Origin: Thinopyrum elongatum
Lineage: Eukaryota; Streptophyta; Magnoliopsida; Poales; Poaceae
Assembly (NCBI GenBank): GCA_011799875.1
Contig: CM022301.1
Span: forward strand, 326,510,929-326,574,928
Reading direction: 5' to 3'
Length of the DNA stretch: 64,000 nt
Part shown: one piece after another, positions 1 to 10,449 of the stretch
How the letters are laid out: each line of letters begins with the position of its first letter
Position numbering within the stretch: position 1 is the first letter of the stretch
Made by a program: the position numbers and the translations under genes
Notes under the pieces: model-generated
Told to the model about the DNA's origin: nothing
What the model saw: only the letters and a program-made list of their open reading frames with translations
The model's database searches: none

Positions 1-753
1 TGCAATGGGAGAGGTGATTAGTTTTGGGTTCAATCTTGCGGTGTCCTCACCCAGTGACATAGTAGGGGTAGCGAGGCACGTGTTGTATTGTTGCCATCAA
101 GGATAAAAAGATGGGGTTTTCATCATATTGCTTGAGTTTATCCCTCTACATCATGTCATCTTACTTAAGGCGTTACTCCGTTCTTTATGAACTTAATACT
201 CTAGATGCATGCTGGATAGCGGTCGATGTATGGAGTAATAGTAGTACATGCAGGCAGGAGTCGGTCTACTTGACACGGACGTGATGCCTATATGCATAAT
301 CATTGCCTTGGATATCGTCATAACTTTGCGCTTTTCTATCAATTGCTCGACAGTAATTTGTTCACCCACCGTATTATTTGCCTTCAAGAGAGAAGCCTCT
401 AGTGAAACCTATGGCCCCCGGGTCTATTTTCCATCATATATTTTTAGAGCTATAAACCAAAAAACCCAAAAATACCTTGCTGCAGTTTATTTACTTTTAT
501 GTTTTAGTAATCTTTTATATCTATCTCTATCAGATCTCACCATTGCAATTGATTGTGAACGGATTGACAACCCTTTTATCGCATTGGGTGCAAGTGTTTG
601 ATTGTTTGTGTAGGTGCATAGATTGGAGACTTGCTTGTACCTCCTACTGGATTGATACCTTGGTTCTCTAACTGAGGGAAATACTTATCTCTACTTTGCT
701 GCATCACCATTTCCTCTTCAAGGAAAAAACCAACGCAAGCTCAAGAAGTAGCA
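1..753 (+). mobile_element. 3' part of a gypsy (Athila-like) LTR, solo or 3' LTR
   Basis: Bases 1-118 match 55397-55521 almost base for base, and that second copy lies in an LTR starting TGATACGTC at 54572. The LTR ends in AGTAGCA at 753. No primer-binding site follows, so this is a 3' LTR or a solo LTR, not a 5' LTR. From 754 the sequence is CACTA copy A (it matches copy B from 49453 downward), so the LTR inserted into copy A; AAGGT at 754-758 is the predicted right target-site duplicate. Small open frames inside it are not coding. The WHAM/Sabrina-type naming is from memory. Confidence 0.8.
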
Positions 754-1149
754 AAGGTGCAGCAGCGGCAGGCACCGTATTGCAGTTGTCCAGCTCGTCG
801 GTAGGCTCCTCCTCCTCTGCCTCTTACTGAGCGCGCTCGGCAGAGGAGAGGCTGCCGGAAGTAGTACAAAGCCCCTCCGTAGTAGTAGTATTTAGGGGCC
901 ATTTTGTTCAGTTCATCTGACTATAGATGTGGTGGAACTGTACAACGTACTTAAAATTAGCTAGTATATATAGTTGAACTAGCTATTTCAGTACGTGGTT
1001 GGCAACAATTGGGGAAAAGTTTGGTCCGTTCAGCTGTTGAGTTGAACTGTTTGTATAAAGAACGACTGCTTAATCTATGAATGAAATCTATGCTTAATTA
1101 CTGAATTTTAGTTGCAAAAATTAGATAGTGCTAGTGATTTTTAGCTGCA

Positions 1150-1275
1150 TATTTTGACAAATGGCAGTGTTACAAGCTTGACAAATGGCAATGTTACTAG
1201 ATCAACAAATGTCAATCTTTCCAGTTTGACAAATGGCAATATACCCAATATGACAGATGCAAATCTTACCAAATT
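1150..1275. repeat. Short tandem repeat, core TTGACAAATGGCAATGTTAC
   Basis: Four to five degenerate copies of a 20-30 bp unit (TTGACAAATGGCA...) lie in copy A. The mirrored block is in copy B at about 48950-49065. The open frame on the minus strand is only the repeat translated (LPFVKL repeats). It is probably transposon subterminal or regulatory repeat sequence. Confidence 0.6.
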
Positions 1276-1313
1276 GTCTGTACGTGCTTGCACACGGGCC
1301 ATCCAAAACAACC

Positions 1314-1616
1314 GTTTGCGTTGAAGGGATGTACAAATCCTGCTCGACACATTTTCTCTTGGCTTAGCGCTGAAGTCTGGCTTTGCATACCGTATTCAAT
1401 CTGAACCATTTGCGTTGTAGAGATGCACAAATCCCGCGCTGCGAATTTTCCCTTGGCTTACTGGGGTAGACCATAGCTCTCACTTTGCATACAGGTGTTC
1501 TATCTAAAACGTTTGTGATCAAGAGCTGCACAAATCCTGCTCGGCACATTTTCCCTTGGTTTCCTGGGGAAGCTGTCGGTTTGCAAACGGGTGTTCTATC
1601 TAAAACATTTGCGATG
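1314..1616. repeat. About 95-102 bp tandem repeat in CACTA A
   Basis: Anchors TTTGCGTTGAAGGG (1314), TTTGCGTTGTAGAG (1409), TTTGTGATCAAGAG (1511) and TTTGCGATGAG (1608) mark about three units, each followed by a 'CACAAATCC..GCTCG' motif and an intervening 'CCCTTGG' motif. The mirrored array in copy B is at about 48580-48900. The TTTGCGATG core recurs near the ends of the element. Confidence 0.6.
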
Positions 1617-1794
1617 AGTATTTTATATTTAAAAACCATTTACGTTGTTTTTAAAGAAAATCGTTTGATAAGTCTGTACATTCAGAGAGAAAAACGCAAG
1701 TTCGTTCAAACCATATCTTTCATTCAGTCACACTGCGAATTTATATTCATATGATCGAGATACACTGATACAGTATTAAACCCCCCAACAAAAA

Positions 1795-2388
1795 CTAGTT
1801 CCGGCGGCGGCGGAGGTGGCATGCCGCGCTGGCGTTGTCGTTGCCGTCCTCCGGGACGCCGTTGTTGAAGTCTTCAAGGCAGCACAGAATGTTCTTCACT
1901 TGGAAATCAAACATCATGTCATCGCGCGATCGACGGGTGGGGTGCGAGAGGACGGCAACTCGCAGCGCTACGAGGTAGCGGTCGACGGCGGCGTCCCATG
2001 CCGCTGAGGGGGGCGCACACACAGGCACGGGCGCGGCGGGTGCAGGTAAACGCATGGGGACCGGTGCCGCGGTGGGTGCATGGGCGCGCATGGGCACGGG
2101 CGCTGGCATGTACATGAGCTCGCACGGGTCCGCGGAGACCTCGCTGACGCCAGCGGCTTCCAGCTCTGGGATAGTGCTCGGCGACCAGCCCGTCAATGCT
2201 ACGGGGATGGTCACTGGCGCGGGCGCGGGGATGGGAGCTGGGACGGGCGCGGGGGCATCAACCGCCGCAGCCAGCTCATTCAGGGCCATGTCCATGTGGC
2301 CCCATTCCTCCTTATTTTCTATCTCCTCCGGCTCGGAGTCGACTTCACCAAACTGGAAGCCTAGTGGCAGATGATCCTTTTGTGCCAT
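1795..2388 (-). CDS. Pro/Ala-rich protein of a CACTA element, function unknown
   Basis: Open frame of 197 codons, started at the ATG at 2388 (MAQKDHLPLGFQFGEVD), because copy B conserves this start and little upstream of it. The N-terminal ~45 residues are acidic (EPEEIENKEEW). The middle is a low-complexity run of Pro-Ala-Val with 'PAPVPAPIPAPAP'-type repeats. The C-terminal ~70 residues look folded: 'WDAAVDRYL', then 'MMFDFQVKNILCCLEDFNNG', then a basic tail. The copy in element B (47824-48258) has a stop at codon 24 and a later frameshift, so only this copy is open. I do not recognise the family. It lies divergent from the tandem array and alanine-rich gene that follow. It could be a captured gene or an accessory gene of the element. 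Confidence 0.55.
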   Translation of the reverse strand: MAQKDHLPLGFQFGEVDSEPEEIENKEEWGHMDMALNELAAAVDAPAPVPAPIPAPAPVTIPVALTGWSPSTIPELEAAGVSEVSADPCELMYMPAPVPMRAHAPTAAPVPMRLPAPAAPVPVCAPPSAAWDAAVDRYLVALRVAVLSHPTRRSRDDMMFDFQVKNILCCLEDFNNGVPEDGNDNASAACHLRRRRN

Positions 2389-2838
2389 GGCATTGGTGGA
2401 GGTCTGCGGGAGGGAGGGGAGTGGGAGGCGAACAGTAAGGCCACCCGTATTAAACAACGGCTCGGGTGCCATTAATGGAGAGGATGTGAGCAAGGCGGAC
2501 GGCCATGGAAGTCAAAGGGCTCGCTTCCCAGTGAGCCTACACAGCGTACAACTCGCACGTTTCCCGATGAGCCTGCGCATTGGAGGACAGCTTGCATGCC
2601 TCTTGGTCAGCCTGCGCACCGTACTGCGCTCGCACGCCTCCCGTTCAGTCAAGCAGCTGTCTGCACGGCACCTCCTATAGCCATTAAAAGAGAGACACGT
2701 GGCGTCATGTGAATGGTTAACAGAACGCACATGATTTAAATTATACAAACGTTTGAGATGTTAAAGTGGCAGCTATTTGTTTCAAAATGCCTTTGTTGGC
2801 TGTTATTTGAGTGCGCCTTCTCTCAAAATGGACATGAA

Positions 2839-4132
2839 AAATACCACAGCATGTCGGGTGCCATTCCATGATAGCATGTCAAGTTTCATGAATTTTGGAC
2901 GAGTTTTGGATTTACTAGAATTTAAAAACAAAGTATCTCAACGTTTTGCCGGTAATCAATAGTGCCATGGTGTTTAAAATTCATTCCCATTTCTCGCATG
3001 GGACCTAATCATGCACCCAACGACACACATTTGATATGTCAACCCATTTTTCTGCACTGGAGCTTGTGCATGTAGTAAAAATTTGAATTATGCACATAAA
3101 ATACCTAGAAAACCCAGTTAATGTATAAAAATGTCCAAGCGAACCCCGAAAAATCCCAAAAGTTGACACAACACTCTTGTTGTTCTATGTTGACACTAGA
3201 AAAATTTTGAAAGCAAGAAGAGGCAACGGATATCGTTTCGTCCCCAAACGTGGCACGTTCCCTAATGAAACCATCAGGCTTGTGAGAAGCTCTGGTTCGC
3301 GAGAAGCTTATACCCAAACCTGCCCCAAATGGGACAAAAAATTTACCACTGCATGTTGAGGCCGCTCCTTGATAGCATGTCAAATTTCATGAACTACAGA
3401 CGAGTTTTGGATTTACTAGAATTTAAAAACCATGTATCTCAATGTTTGCGGCCGAGCGACGGTGGCAAGGTGTTTGACATTCATTCCCATTTCTTGCATG
3501 GGACCTAAGCATGCAACCAAGGACACATATTTGATTTTTCAACCAATTTACATGCACTGGAGCATGTGCCTGTAGTTCAAATTTGAATTATGCACATAAA
3601 TGCATAGAAAACTCACTTAATGTATAAAAATGTCCAAACGAACCCCAAAAATTTCCTAAATTTAACACAACACTTCTGTTGTTCTATGTTGACACTAGAA
3701 AAAATTGAAATCAAGAAGAGGCAACGGATATCATTTCGTCCAGAAAGGTGAAACGTTCCCTACCATAACCATGAGGCTTGTTGTGAGAAGCTCTGATTTG
3801 TGAGAAGCTTATACCCCAACCTGCCCCAAATGGGACAATATTTTTACCACGACATGTTGATACCGTTCCATGCTAGCATGTCAAGTTTCATAAATTTTAG
3901 ACGCATTTTCGATTTACTAGAATTTAAAAACCATGTATCTCAATGTTAGTGGCCGAGCGATGGTGGCAAGGTGTTTGACATTCATTCTCATTTCTTGCAT
4001 GGGACTTAAGCATGCAACCAAGGACACACATTTCAATTTTGAACCCATTTATATGCACTGGAGCATGTGCATGTAGTTCAAATTTGAATTATGCACATAA
4101 ATGCATAGAAAACTCAGTTAATGTATAAAAAT
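2839..4132 (+). repeat. About 501 bp tandem array (2.6 units) in CACTA A
   Basis: The anchor ACGAGTTTTGGATTTACTAG (third copy slightly changed) falls at 2899, 3400 and 3901, giving a period of 501 bp. Each unit also has 'CTTGCATGGGAC', 'TTCAAATTTGAATTATGCAC' and 'CCCCAAATGGGACAA'. The array ends just before the alanine-rich gene. Copy B has one unit more, at a period of 502-503. Short open frames inside the units repeat with the DNA and are not genes. Confidence 0.85.
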
Positions 4133-4271
4133 ATCTTGGAGCATCGTCGGAGTATAGTACGCATATGGCTTACGCGAGAAGGTGCGTCGGCTACAGTCCA
4201 CAACCGGCGTGTCAAGCACACTAGCTCGCTCCCCAAATATCATTTCACTGTTCAATCGTCGCCGGTGAAAG

Positions 4272-4886
4272 ATGGGGACGTGGACCCACATCGTGAGGGC
4301 AACTTCGGCGGCCCACTGCGGCGAGAGCACGGCCGCAGCCGCCATGCGCGTGCTAACAAGCTGCGTGAGCGCGGTCGCAATCTGCGACCGGGCGGCCAAG
4401 GCAGCCCAAACGGCCGCTGTTGTTTCTCAGGTGGCAGCAGCAACATCTGCCTCGGGGATAGCAACTGGCGAGAGTGGCACAGCAGCTGTCCGTTCCACAG
4501 CGATGGCCTTAGCCCTGATGGAGGCCGCCCACGACCATGTTAAGGCCGCCCATGCCCAGCTCGTGGCGGTCACCGCACAAATCGAACGAAGCTTCTCCGA
4601 CAAAGGTTGGCATCCCACGGCCGAGGAGTTGGCAATCGCCAAGAGCGTTCGAGCAGCCGTTCGTTCCTCCGCGGCATACCTTGCCATGATGGAGCCCGTC
4701 CAAGCCCAGATCGCGGCCGCCCACGCCCAGCTCATGGCGGCCTTTTCCAAAGAGATGGCGGACGCGGATGGCGAGATGCTTGCCGAGTATGGTGCGATGG
4801 ATGCCATGGAGCCCCTTCCTCGGGAGATCGTCGGGCGCGAGCTAGACATGGAGGAGGCGACGGAGATCGACGAGCACCAGCTGTAG
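4272..4886 (+). CDS. Alanine-rich helical protein of CACTA subfamily (copy A, intact)
   Basis: An ATG-started frame of 204 codons. The protein is very rich in Ala and Glu, with heptad-like 'AAHAQLVAV', 'AAHDHVKAAHAQ' and 'AAHAQLMAAFSKEMAD' segments that predict long amphipathic helices. The C-terminus is acidic (REIVGRELDMEEATEIDEHQL). There are no membrane segments or signal peptide. Copy B (44608-45243, minus) is nearly the same up to a late frameshift, and element C has a diverged, longer homologue (33101-33754) that keeps the 'EYGAMDAMEPLP..EI..REL.M.EA.EI' region. It sits directly downstream of the tandem array, which may hold its promoter. I do not recognise the family. Retention of an open frame in related elements suggests a role for the transposon, but this is inference. 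Confidence 0.6.
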   Translation: MGTWTHIVRATSAAHCGESTAAAAMRVLTSCVSAVAICDRAAKAAQTAAVVSQVAAATSASGIATGESGTAAVRSTAMALALMEAAHDHVKAAHAQLVAVTAQIERSFSDKGWHPTAEELAIAKSVRAAVRSSAAYLAMMEPVQAQIAAAHAQLMAAFSKEMADADGEMLAEYGAMDAMEPLPREIVGRELDMEEATEIDEHQL

Positions 4887-5545
4887 TAGTACTCTTTGTT
4901 TTGTTTAATTAAGAGCGCCGGTCTTTAATTTGTTAGAGTAATGTTTAGGTCAGCTAGCTTTGTTTAATTGCTGAACTTGCTCGATTAAAAAGTGTGGGTG
5001 TGCTGTAGTCTCCTTTGTGTACCCAAATTATGCAATGACGTGGATGACCACTGTAACCAGGGAAATTCGAACCAAAATTTGCACGTTCAAACTCATCACA
5101 CATGGGTTAAGCTATATGAATCATTTGTGATGTTCACATATCATACACAGTCCTGAATAAGGGACCGTGTCTGATGACACTTTGCGCGCCAGTTTTTTCG
5201 CTGCACCGATTCAAAATTTTTGGCTTCCGTGGAAATATCTACCTCCCCGCCCTCTCTCCCTTATCAAAAGCCACATTTTCCCTATTTCCGCCTTCCTTTC
5301 CAAGTTGAAACCTTCGCTCCTTGCTTGTAGCACCGCCTCCTCGCCGGCGACCCTCCTTCACGCTTATCGGCCTCGTCGATCCAGGCAGGTAATCCACACC
5401 CGACTCCCATCCTCCTCCTCCTTCCACATCCCACATGCCCCGACCACCGGCGTGACACCTTCCACCCAAATCACCTCCCCCTTCCCCAAATAAGCGCCAC
5501 CCTAAGCTATGGTGCACGCAGTATAGCCAGGAGCTCAAGGAGCAT
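4887..5545 (+). other. Intergenic and 5' region of the second gene of CACTA A
   Basis: No gene seen at 4887-5160. Bases 5195-5330 are conserved in copy B (about 44210-44350, minus) and in the more distant element C (about 34085-34240): 'AAATTTTTGGC', 'GAAATATCTACC', then a C/T-rich leader 'CCACATTTTCCC'. In C this stretch precedes a GRF zinc-finger gene and in A/B it precedes a different gene, so it behaves like a shared promoter/leader. Confidence 0.5.
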
Positions 5546-5929
5546 TTGGCACCGGAGAAGCAAATCGCGGCCGCACACGCGGATGAGGTCGCGATGGCTG
5601 CCATTCGTGCTGACCCCCAGATCTTAGAGGAGCACCTCACCATCGAGGCCACCGTCGACGCCTCGTGCGCCGACACCACGACGCGGTTGGCTGCTTTAAA
5701 TGACAGTTTGTGGCGTTTTCTCGAGGCTGCCGTCGATGCCTTCGACGAAGACTACGAGGTGTTTTCTCAGCGTGCCCGTGCTTACCTCAACTCAACAGCC
5801 AGCAGGTTGGTGCCCGGAGTGGCTCAGGCAACTCACCACTATGATGAGGGCACCCACGATGTGGAGGCCTCGCCCTCTTCCATGTCCAAGGAGCCAATCA
5901 TCATCGATATCTCCGACGATGAGGAGTAG
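5546..5929 (+). CDS. Acidic-tailed protein exon, likely 5' exon of the B3 gene (copy A)
   Basis: The open frame actually extends upstream in phase to about 5510 (WCTQYSQELKEHLAPEKQ) and has no clear ATG; the TTG at 5546 is only the nominal start. The visible protein is helical (EKQIAAAHADEVAMAAI, then ADPQILEEHLTIEATVDA), followed by 'FLEAAVDAFDEDYEVFSQRARAYLNS'. It ends in a striking hydrophobic-acidic tail, KEPIIIDISDDEE, which resembles a SUMO-interacting motif (three or four aliphatic residues next to Ser/Asp/Glu). The equivalent in copy B (43592-43975, minus) is open and about 85 percent alike by eye. The ORF ends in a stop, so it may be a separate gene from the B3 exons that follow about 1.1 kb downstream. 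Confidence 0.5.
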   Translation: MAPEKQIAAAHADEVAMAAIRADPQILEEHLTIEATVDASCADTTTRLAALNDSLWRFLEAAVDAFDEDYEVFSQRARAYLNSTASRLVPGVAQATHHYDEGTHDVEASPSSMSKEPIIIDISDDEE

Positions 5930-6104
5930 CTTGTCTTATTAGCTCACTATAAGGACCTATGTTCAGTTTGCTAGCTACGCCGGTTAAGCATGCTCGATTT
6001 ACCCGTTGCATGTGCTACTCCTGCCTTTCCTTAACAAATTCTAGTGAATTATCCTATCTACTTTTACCATGCAATCTGTTGCTCTAGTGTATATGTTCTA
6101 TATG

Positions 6105-6815
6105 TCATGCAATGTGGTGCTCACTTATTAACTGTTTGGTTAATTAGTTGTCGTCTTTAGTTAACTGTTTGGTTCAATTCTGCAAATGTGATGTTCAATT
6201 CTTCAGGGTGCAATTTTGTATTGTCTTCCACGTGAGAAATAAATCGAATTTATCTTTACAAAATACATGAGAAACAAATACAGTTGCTATATTTCCAAGT
6301 TGTCAAGCATGCTTGGTTTGTTAACTGTCTGATCTTCTAGTATGTTATACATTCTGCAATATGGTGCTCAGTTAACGTTTGGTTCATTTGTTGTGGTGTT
6401 TAGTTAACTGTTTGGTTCAATTCTGCAATGCGATGTTCAATTGTTGTGGGTGCATTCTGTTATTGTATATCATGTGAGAAATAAATCGAATTTTGCTGTA
6501 CTAAATACACGAGAAACAAATACAATTGCTATATTTCCAAGTTGTTAAGCATGCTTGGTTTGGTTAACTGTCCGATCTTCTATTAGGAGTATGTTATATT
6601 GTGCAATGTGGTGCTCAGTTAATGTTTGGTTCATTTGTTTTGGTGTTTAGTCAACTGCTTGGTTTAATTCTGCAATGCGATGTCCAATTGTCGTGGGTAG
6701 AATTTTCTATTGTTGTGCATGTGAGGAATAAATCAAATTTGGCTGCACTTAATACATGAGAAACATATACAATTGCTATATTTCCTAGTTCTTAATCATG
6801 CTTGGTTTGGATAAA
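6105..6815 (+). repeat. About 245 bp tandem repeat (3 copies) in intron/intergenic of CACTA A
   Basis: The anchor GTGAGAAATAAATCG occurs at 6232 and 6473, with a variant at 6721, giving periods of 241 and 248 bp. Each unit carries 'GAAACAAATACAATTGCTATATTTCC', 'AAGCATGCTTGGTTTG' and 'TTTGGTTCAATTCTGCAATG'. The mirrored array is in copy B at about 42690-43420. It is AT-rich and I see nothing coding in it. Confidence 0.75.
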
Positions 6816-7079
6816 TGGGTTTTCCATGTGGCTTGAATTAATCTGATGAATCTGCAATGTGCTTATTTTTCATCAACATATTTTACTGATAGCATGCGAA
6901 CCCTCACTTAACCTGATCACTAACTACCTTATATGTGTTGCAGGGAAACAATGGGAAGCACTGAGGTTTACAATCGAGGTTTGCACATGCATGGTCCTTT
7001 GTCTAATAACACATTATTGTGCAATTGCAGGAACCATTCTAATATTTAGGTTTTTAACAATTTGGTCTTGCACATGTAG

Positions 7080-7598
7080 GTCCTGCTGTCAGAGGTTTTG
7101 ACCCACTGTTCGACCCTTTTTGCATATGGGGAAATGAGTTGTCCATGAATATCAGTCAAGTCAAGAAACTCAGAAAGATTGTTAGGATAAAGAAATTAGC
7201 GACAAAAAACAACAAGATCTTTGTCTACACAATGAAGAAGACATCAGTTCACTACAGGATGGTACTAACTATTATACCTTGCCTTTCTTATTCCTTTGCC
7301 CCATTTCCAATATAGAGAAGATATTTATGCACATCCTTGTTTTCAGGCCTTTCCAAAGCAGTTCACTGATGATTACCTCTCAAACCACCTGTATGGTCAG
7401 GAGGCGAGGAAGGTATTCATACAACACCCACGGTTCAATATTGAAGTGTTCCTGAAGAGGACTAAGGATGGACGGTCAATCATCCATAGGCACTGGCCTA
7501 AAGTTGCAAAGACCTTCAACATCAATGAAGGCTCAATATTCGCCTTCCGCTTCAGCAGTTTTCCAGATGAGATTCATCTGTCTATGTACCGTCTATGA
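7080..7598 (+). CDS. B3-type DNA-binding domain gene, last two exons (copy A)
   Basis: Exon 7080-7261 is preceded by TGTAG and followed by GTACTA; exon 7347-7598 is preceded by TTTCAG and ends in TGA. The joined frame is open and phase 0. The first exon gives 'GFDPLFDPFCIWGNELSM' and a basic 'KKLRKIVRIKKLATKNNKIF' stretch. The second gives 'AFPKQFTDDYLSNHLYGQEARKV', '..IEVFLKRTKDGRSIIHRHWPKVAKTFNINEGSIFAFRFSSF', ending 'IHLSMYRL'. This is the plant B3 pattern: a PK.F..DYL start, then a W..V..F.I.EG..F.FRF core and a closing hydrophobic strand. B3 proteins bind DNA in the nucleus. The 5' exons are uncertain: an exon near 6951-6986 with ATGGGAAGC is possible but does not join cleanly. Copy B has a homologue with a one-base insertion. 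Either a captured host gene or an element gene. Confidence 0.7.
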
Positions 7599-8007
7599 TG
7601 CTAATTTCGAAAGGTCATAGATGTTGCATGCGAAACTTGGTGCTGGTGCAGTTGTGTAATGGGGTAGGTGAGTGCTGAAGCTATATGATGTTGTACTCTA
7701 ATGTATTTCAATTATGAAATCCTGCTTCCTTAATATGAAAATGAAATATATTGTGTGCTTAATATGAAATGTCAATTAGATTAATAAATAGAATATTAAT
7801 AATAGGACAATTAGCCTGCTAATGGCCAATTAGCTTGCTAATTGGGTTTTTCTATTACAAACGGTTATTGAGAAAACACCGTGGGCGATGACCTCAGGCA
7901 ACGCACACAGTTTCTAGGAATAAACCGTGTTGGATCAATGAACAATCACACACAACATCCTCTTGAAAACTGTTTGCGTTAGGCCACCTTACGCAAACGT
8001 TTACCAC

Positions 8008-8035
8008 CACTACAAAAAAAATACACTTCCGTGAT
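8008..8035 (+). repeat. Left terminal inverted repeat of CACTA D
   Basis: CACTACAAAAAAAATACACT followed by TCCGTGA. It pairs with 30721-30748 over about 25 of 28 positions. Confidence 0.9.
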
Positions 8036-8259
8036 GATACATGTTTGTCACAGTAGGTCACATTTTCTGTCATGCATGTACATCCATGACGATTTTATGA
8101 CAGAATCAAGATAGTCATACCTGTGCTGTCGTAGAAGTGTTCCATGACAATACCAAAATTATCATCACGGAAGTGTCCACTTCCATGACGATAAATGGCA
8201 CGTCATGGAAGTGCTTTCGTCAAGGGTAACCGACACGTGGCATCCACCGTAATGGGTCG

Positions 8260-9200
8260 CCGTTAAGCTATCGGGTTCCGGTTTGGATCTGATAACCCGT
8301 TAGCAGCCCGGACCAATGGGGATTTTCCACATGTAAAATTCTCAATGGCCAGAGGAACCACGTGTCGGCTCAGCGTTGGGACAGATGTCATCCACTCATT
8401 GGACGGGAGGCGCCTATAATAGGTCGACACGTGGCACGGCCCAACAGAGGCCCATTCAGGTGAAAAGGCTGACCCGTTTGACTTGGTCAAAAGGTAGCGG
8501 GCCGGCCCACAAAAAGCCTGTTAACGGCTTGTTCGCATATAGCCCATTTACAACCCGCTAACTCACGGCCCGTTATGACCTATCCGAATTGGGCCCAGTA
8601 GCGTCATCTGGGCCGTCCAATATGATTCCAGCCCGTTGTAACTTCCGGCCCATGTATGGCCCATGACGTCTTTCAGCCCATACGAGGCCCTTTGTAACTC
8701 TGGGCTCATTAAAGGCCAGTGGTGAAACTGGCCCATGATGAACAGTGTATCGCTTTACACCCATTAACGGCCCATTATTCCGTTGGGCCGTTTCCAGCCC
8801 GTTTTACCTTTCGGCCTTCTAAGGGCCCATTTATTCTTGGACTCATTTCCAGCATTCGGTTACTTATGGTCCGTTACTGGCCTGTTCTGCTTGTGGGCCA
8901 AATTCAGCACGTGGTTATAGTCGGCCCGTTAACCCGTTGGGCTGTTTTCATAGCGTCATCAAATACGGCCCATTAACGACCCGTGATGCCTGTCGATAGA
9001 ATTAAGCACGTTATACATTTTGGCCTATTAACGGCCCGTTATGGTCGGGCCATAAACACATGATTTCCACTCTAGCCCGTTTACGGCCCATTTTGCGGAC
9101 CGTTATTGATTATACGGCCCGTAGGAGGCCCATGGTCACTACAGCAGGTAGCTGGACCATGGTTACAATGGTCCGTATGTTGCCCATGGTTATTGTGGCC
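8260..9200. repeat. Subterminal repeat region of D, GGCCCGTT/AACGGGCC motifs
   Basis: More than twenty copies of GGCCCGTT, GGCCCATT and their complements lie irregularly spaced on both strands. Dense short direct and inverted repeats next to the terminus are the usual binding region for CACTA TNPA-type proteins. Open frames here are repeat translations and are not genes. Confidence 0.7.
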
Positions 9201-9490
9201 TAGTTATAAAAAATAGGTTATTGTGGCCACTAGAAAAGCGCGGAAAAAGAACTGCAGTGACTACAAGCAAACAACTAAACAAGACAATAAGGAAATAAAT
9301 AAGCAAGCAACTAACGCTAGGCTATTACGGCTATTACACATATTGCATCCACTGGGCATCAAAGTTTGCCACCAGTGCAAATATAGGGAACAAAGCAGCA
9401 TATCACATACACTGGTTGTCAAAGTTGGCGACCAGTGCAAATAAACGCCGCAGCAAAACAAGTCCAGAACTGAAACCACTTCAGAAGAGC

Positions 9491-9928
9491 TCAAGAAACA
9501 ATATCCGGGGTACCCAGCATGCTGGCGAGATGCTTAGCAAGCTTATTAACTTTCTCTTGTTTGGCGCTTAAATCCTCCAGCGCTTGTTGTTGCACCAGAA
9601 AGTATGCATCTGAATTCTGCAGGGACTTCCTCGGTCCTTCGGCTTCGTGTCACAACACATCTGATTGATGTCTTTCAACTTGAAGTTGAGACTCAAGAAG
9701 ACGAACTGATTCAGGCAACGAGTTCGAAGAGCTTGTGCCAGCAGTAGTGGCCAATAACTCGAACACTACATCAAGATAGGACTTTGGGGTTGTCTCACTA
9801 TCGTCAAGATAGTTTTTATCAGCTTTCTTGGATACCAACAGGGATGTCTCACTATCTTGAACCTTATCTGCATTACTTCCTTTACCATTGCATAACAGGG
9901 TAGTCTTCTCCAATATTTTGTCCGCATT
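9491..9928 (-). pseudogene. C-terminal coiled-coil exon of a CACTA D protein, one in-frame stop
   Basis: The exon starts after CTTTTAG (minus strand) at 9928 and reads NADKILEKTTLLCNGKG, a repeated 'DSETSLL..DDSETTPKSYLDVVFELLA' section, then a Leu/Gln/Glu heptad region (LPESVRLLESQLQVERHQSD). It hits TGA at 9650-9652. The same frame then continues with a clear coiled coil (DAYFLVQQQALEDLSAK, then EKVNKLAKHLASMLGT) to a natural stop at 9491. So a single nonsense codon divides a conserved-looking C-terminus. I associate this tail with proteins of Triticeae CACTA elements, possibly of TNPA type, but recall is the only support. Exons 10520-15515 on the same strand are its likely upstream part. 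Confidence 0.5.
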
Positions 9929-10449
9929 CTAAAAGAGAAACAAGCAGACACATCACAGGTCTACCATGTTGTATATGAAACTCATTTTGGTAAATCAGTT
10001 CAGTAGTAAAGTGGACAGGATAACAGCATGAAACAAACATATATCTATGTACCATGGTCACTGTATGGTCTATATCATTCTAGTTTTTGTTGCCAAATCA
10101 AGATAGAGACACAGTTCAAATAATATCTGTTTAAGACAAAGCAGCATAGATAGAATATAAGTGTGGGAAACTACACAGCAATAACAACACTTGTAATGTG
10201 CATGACATGAGAACATAACTGTTTATTCAATTGAAACTGAAATCAACATAGAGCAAGTTACAACAGCAAACCAGTTAAAGAAATAGGTTTAAAACATACA
10301 TGTTGCGCCGTTGGAGTTTTAATTCCATCCTTCAAATTTGAAAATAGTTGGTATGAGTAAATACAGTGATGCAAGAGCAAAGGAGTATGAACCATAGCTA
10401 TAGAACCTGACCTGAGAATAATTCTTCTTCTGCTTTAAGTGTTGAGTTG

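Noticed and set aside
248..671. Small plus-strand ORFs at the left edge as genes
   Set aside because: They lie inside an LTR and have no coding character.
2839..4132. CRISPR-like or satellite array
   Set aside because: Units of 501 bp with no spacers, inside a plant CACTA element; not CRISPR. Only about three units, so not a satellite.
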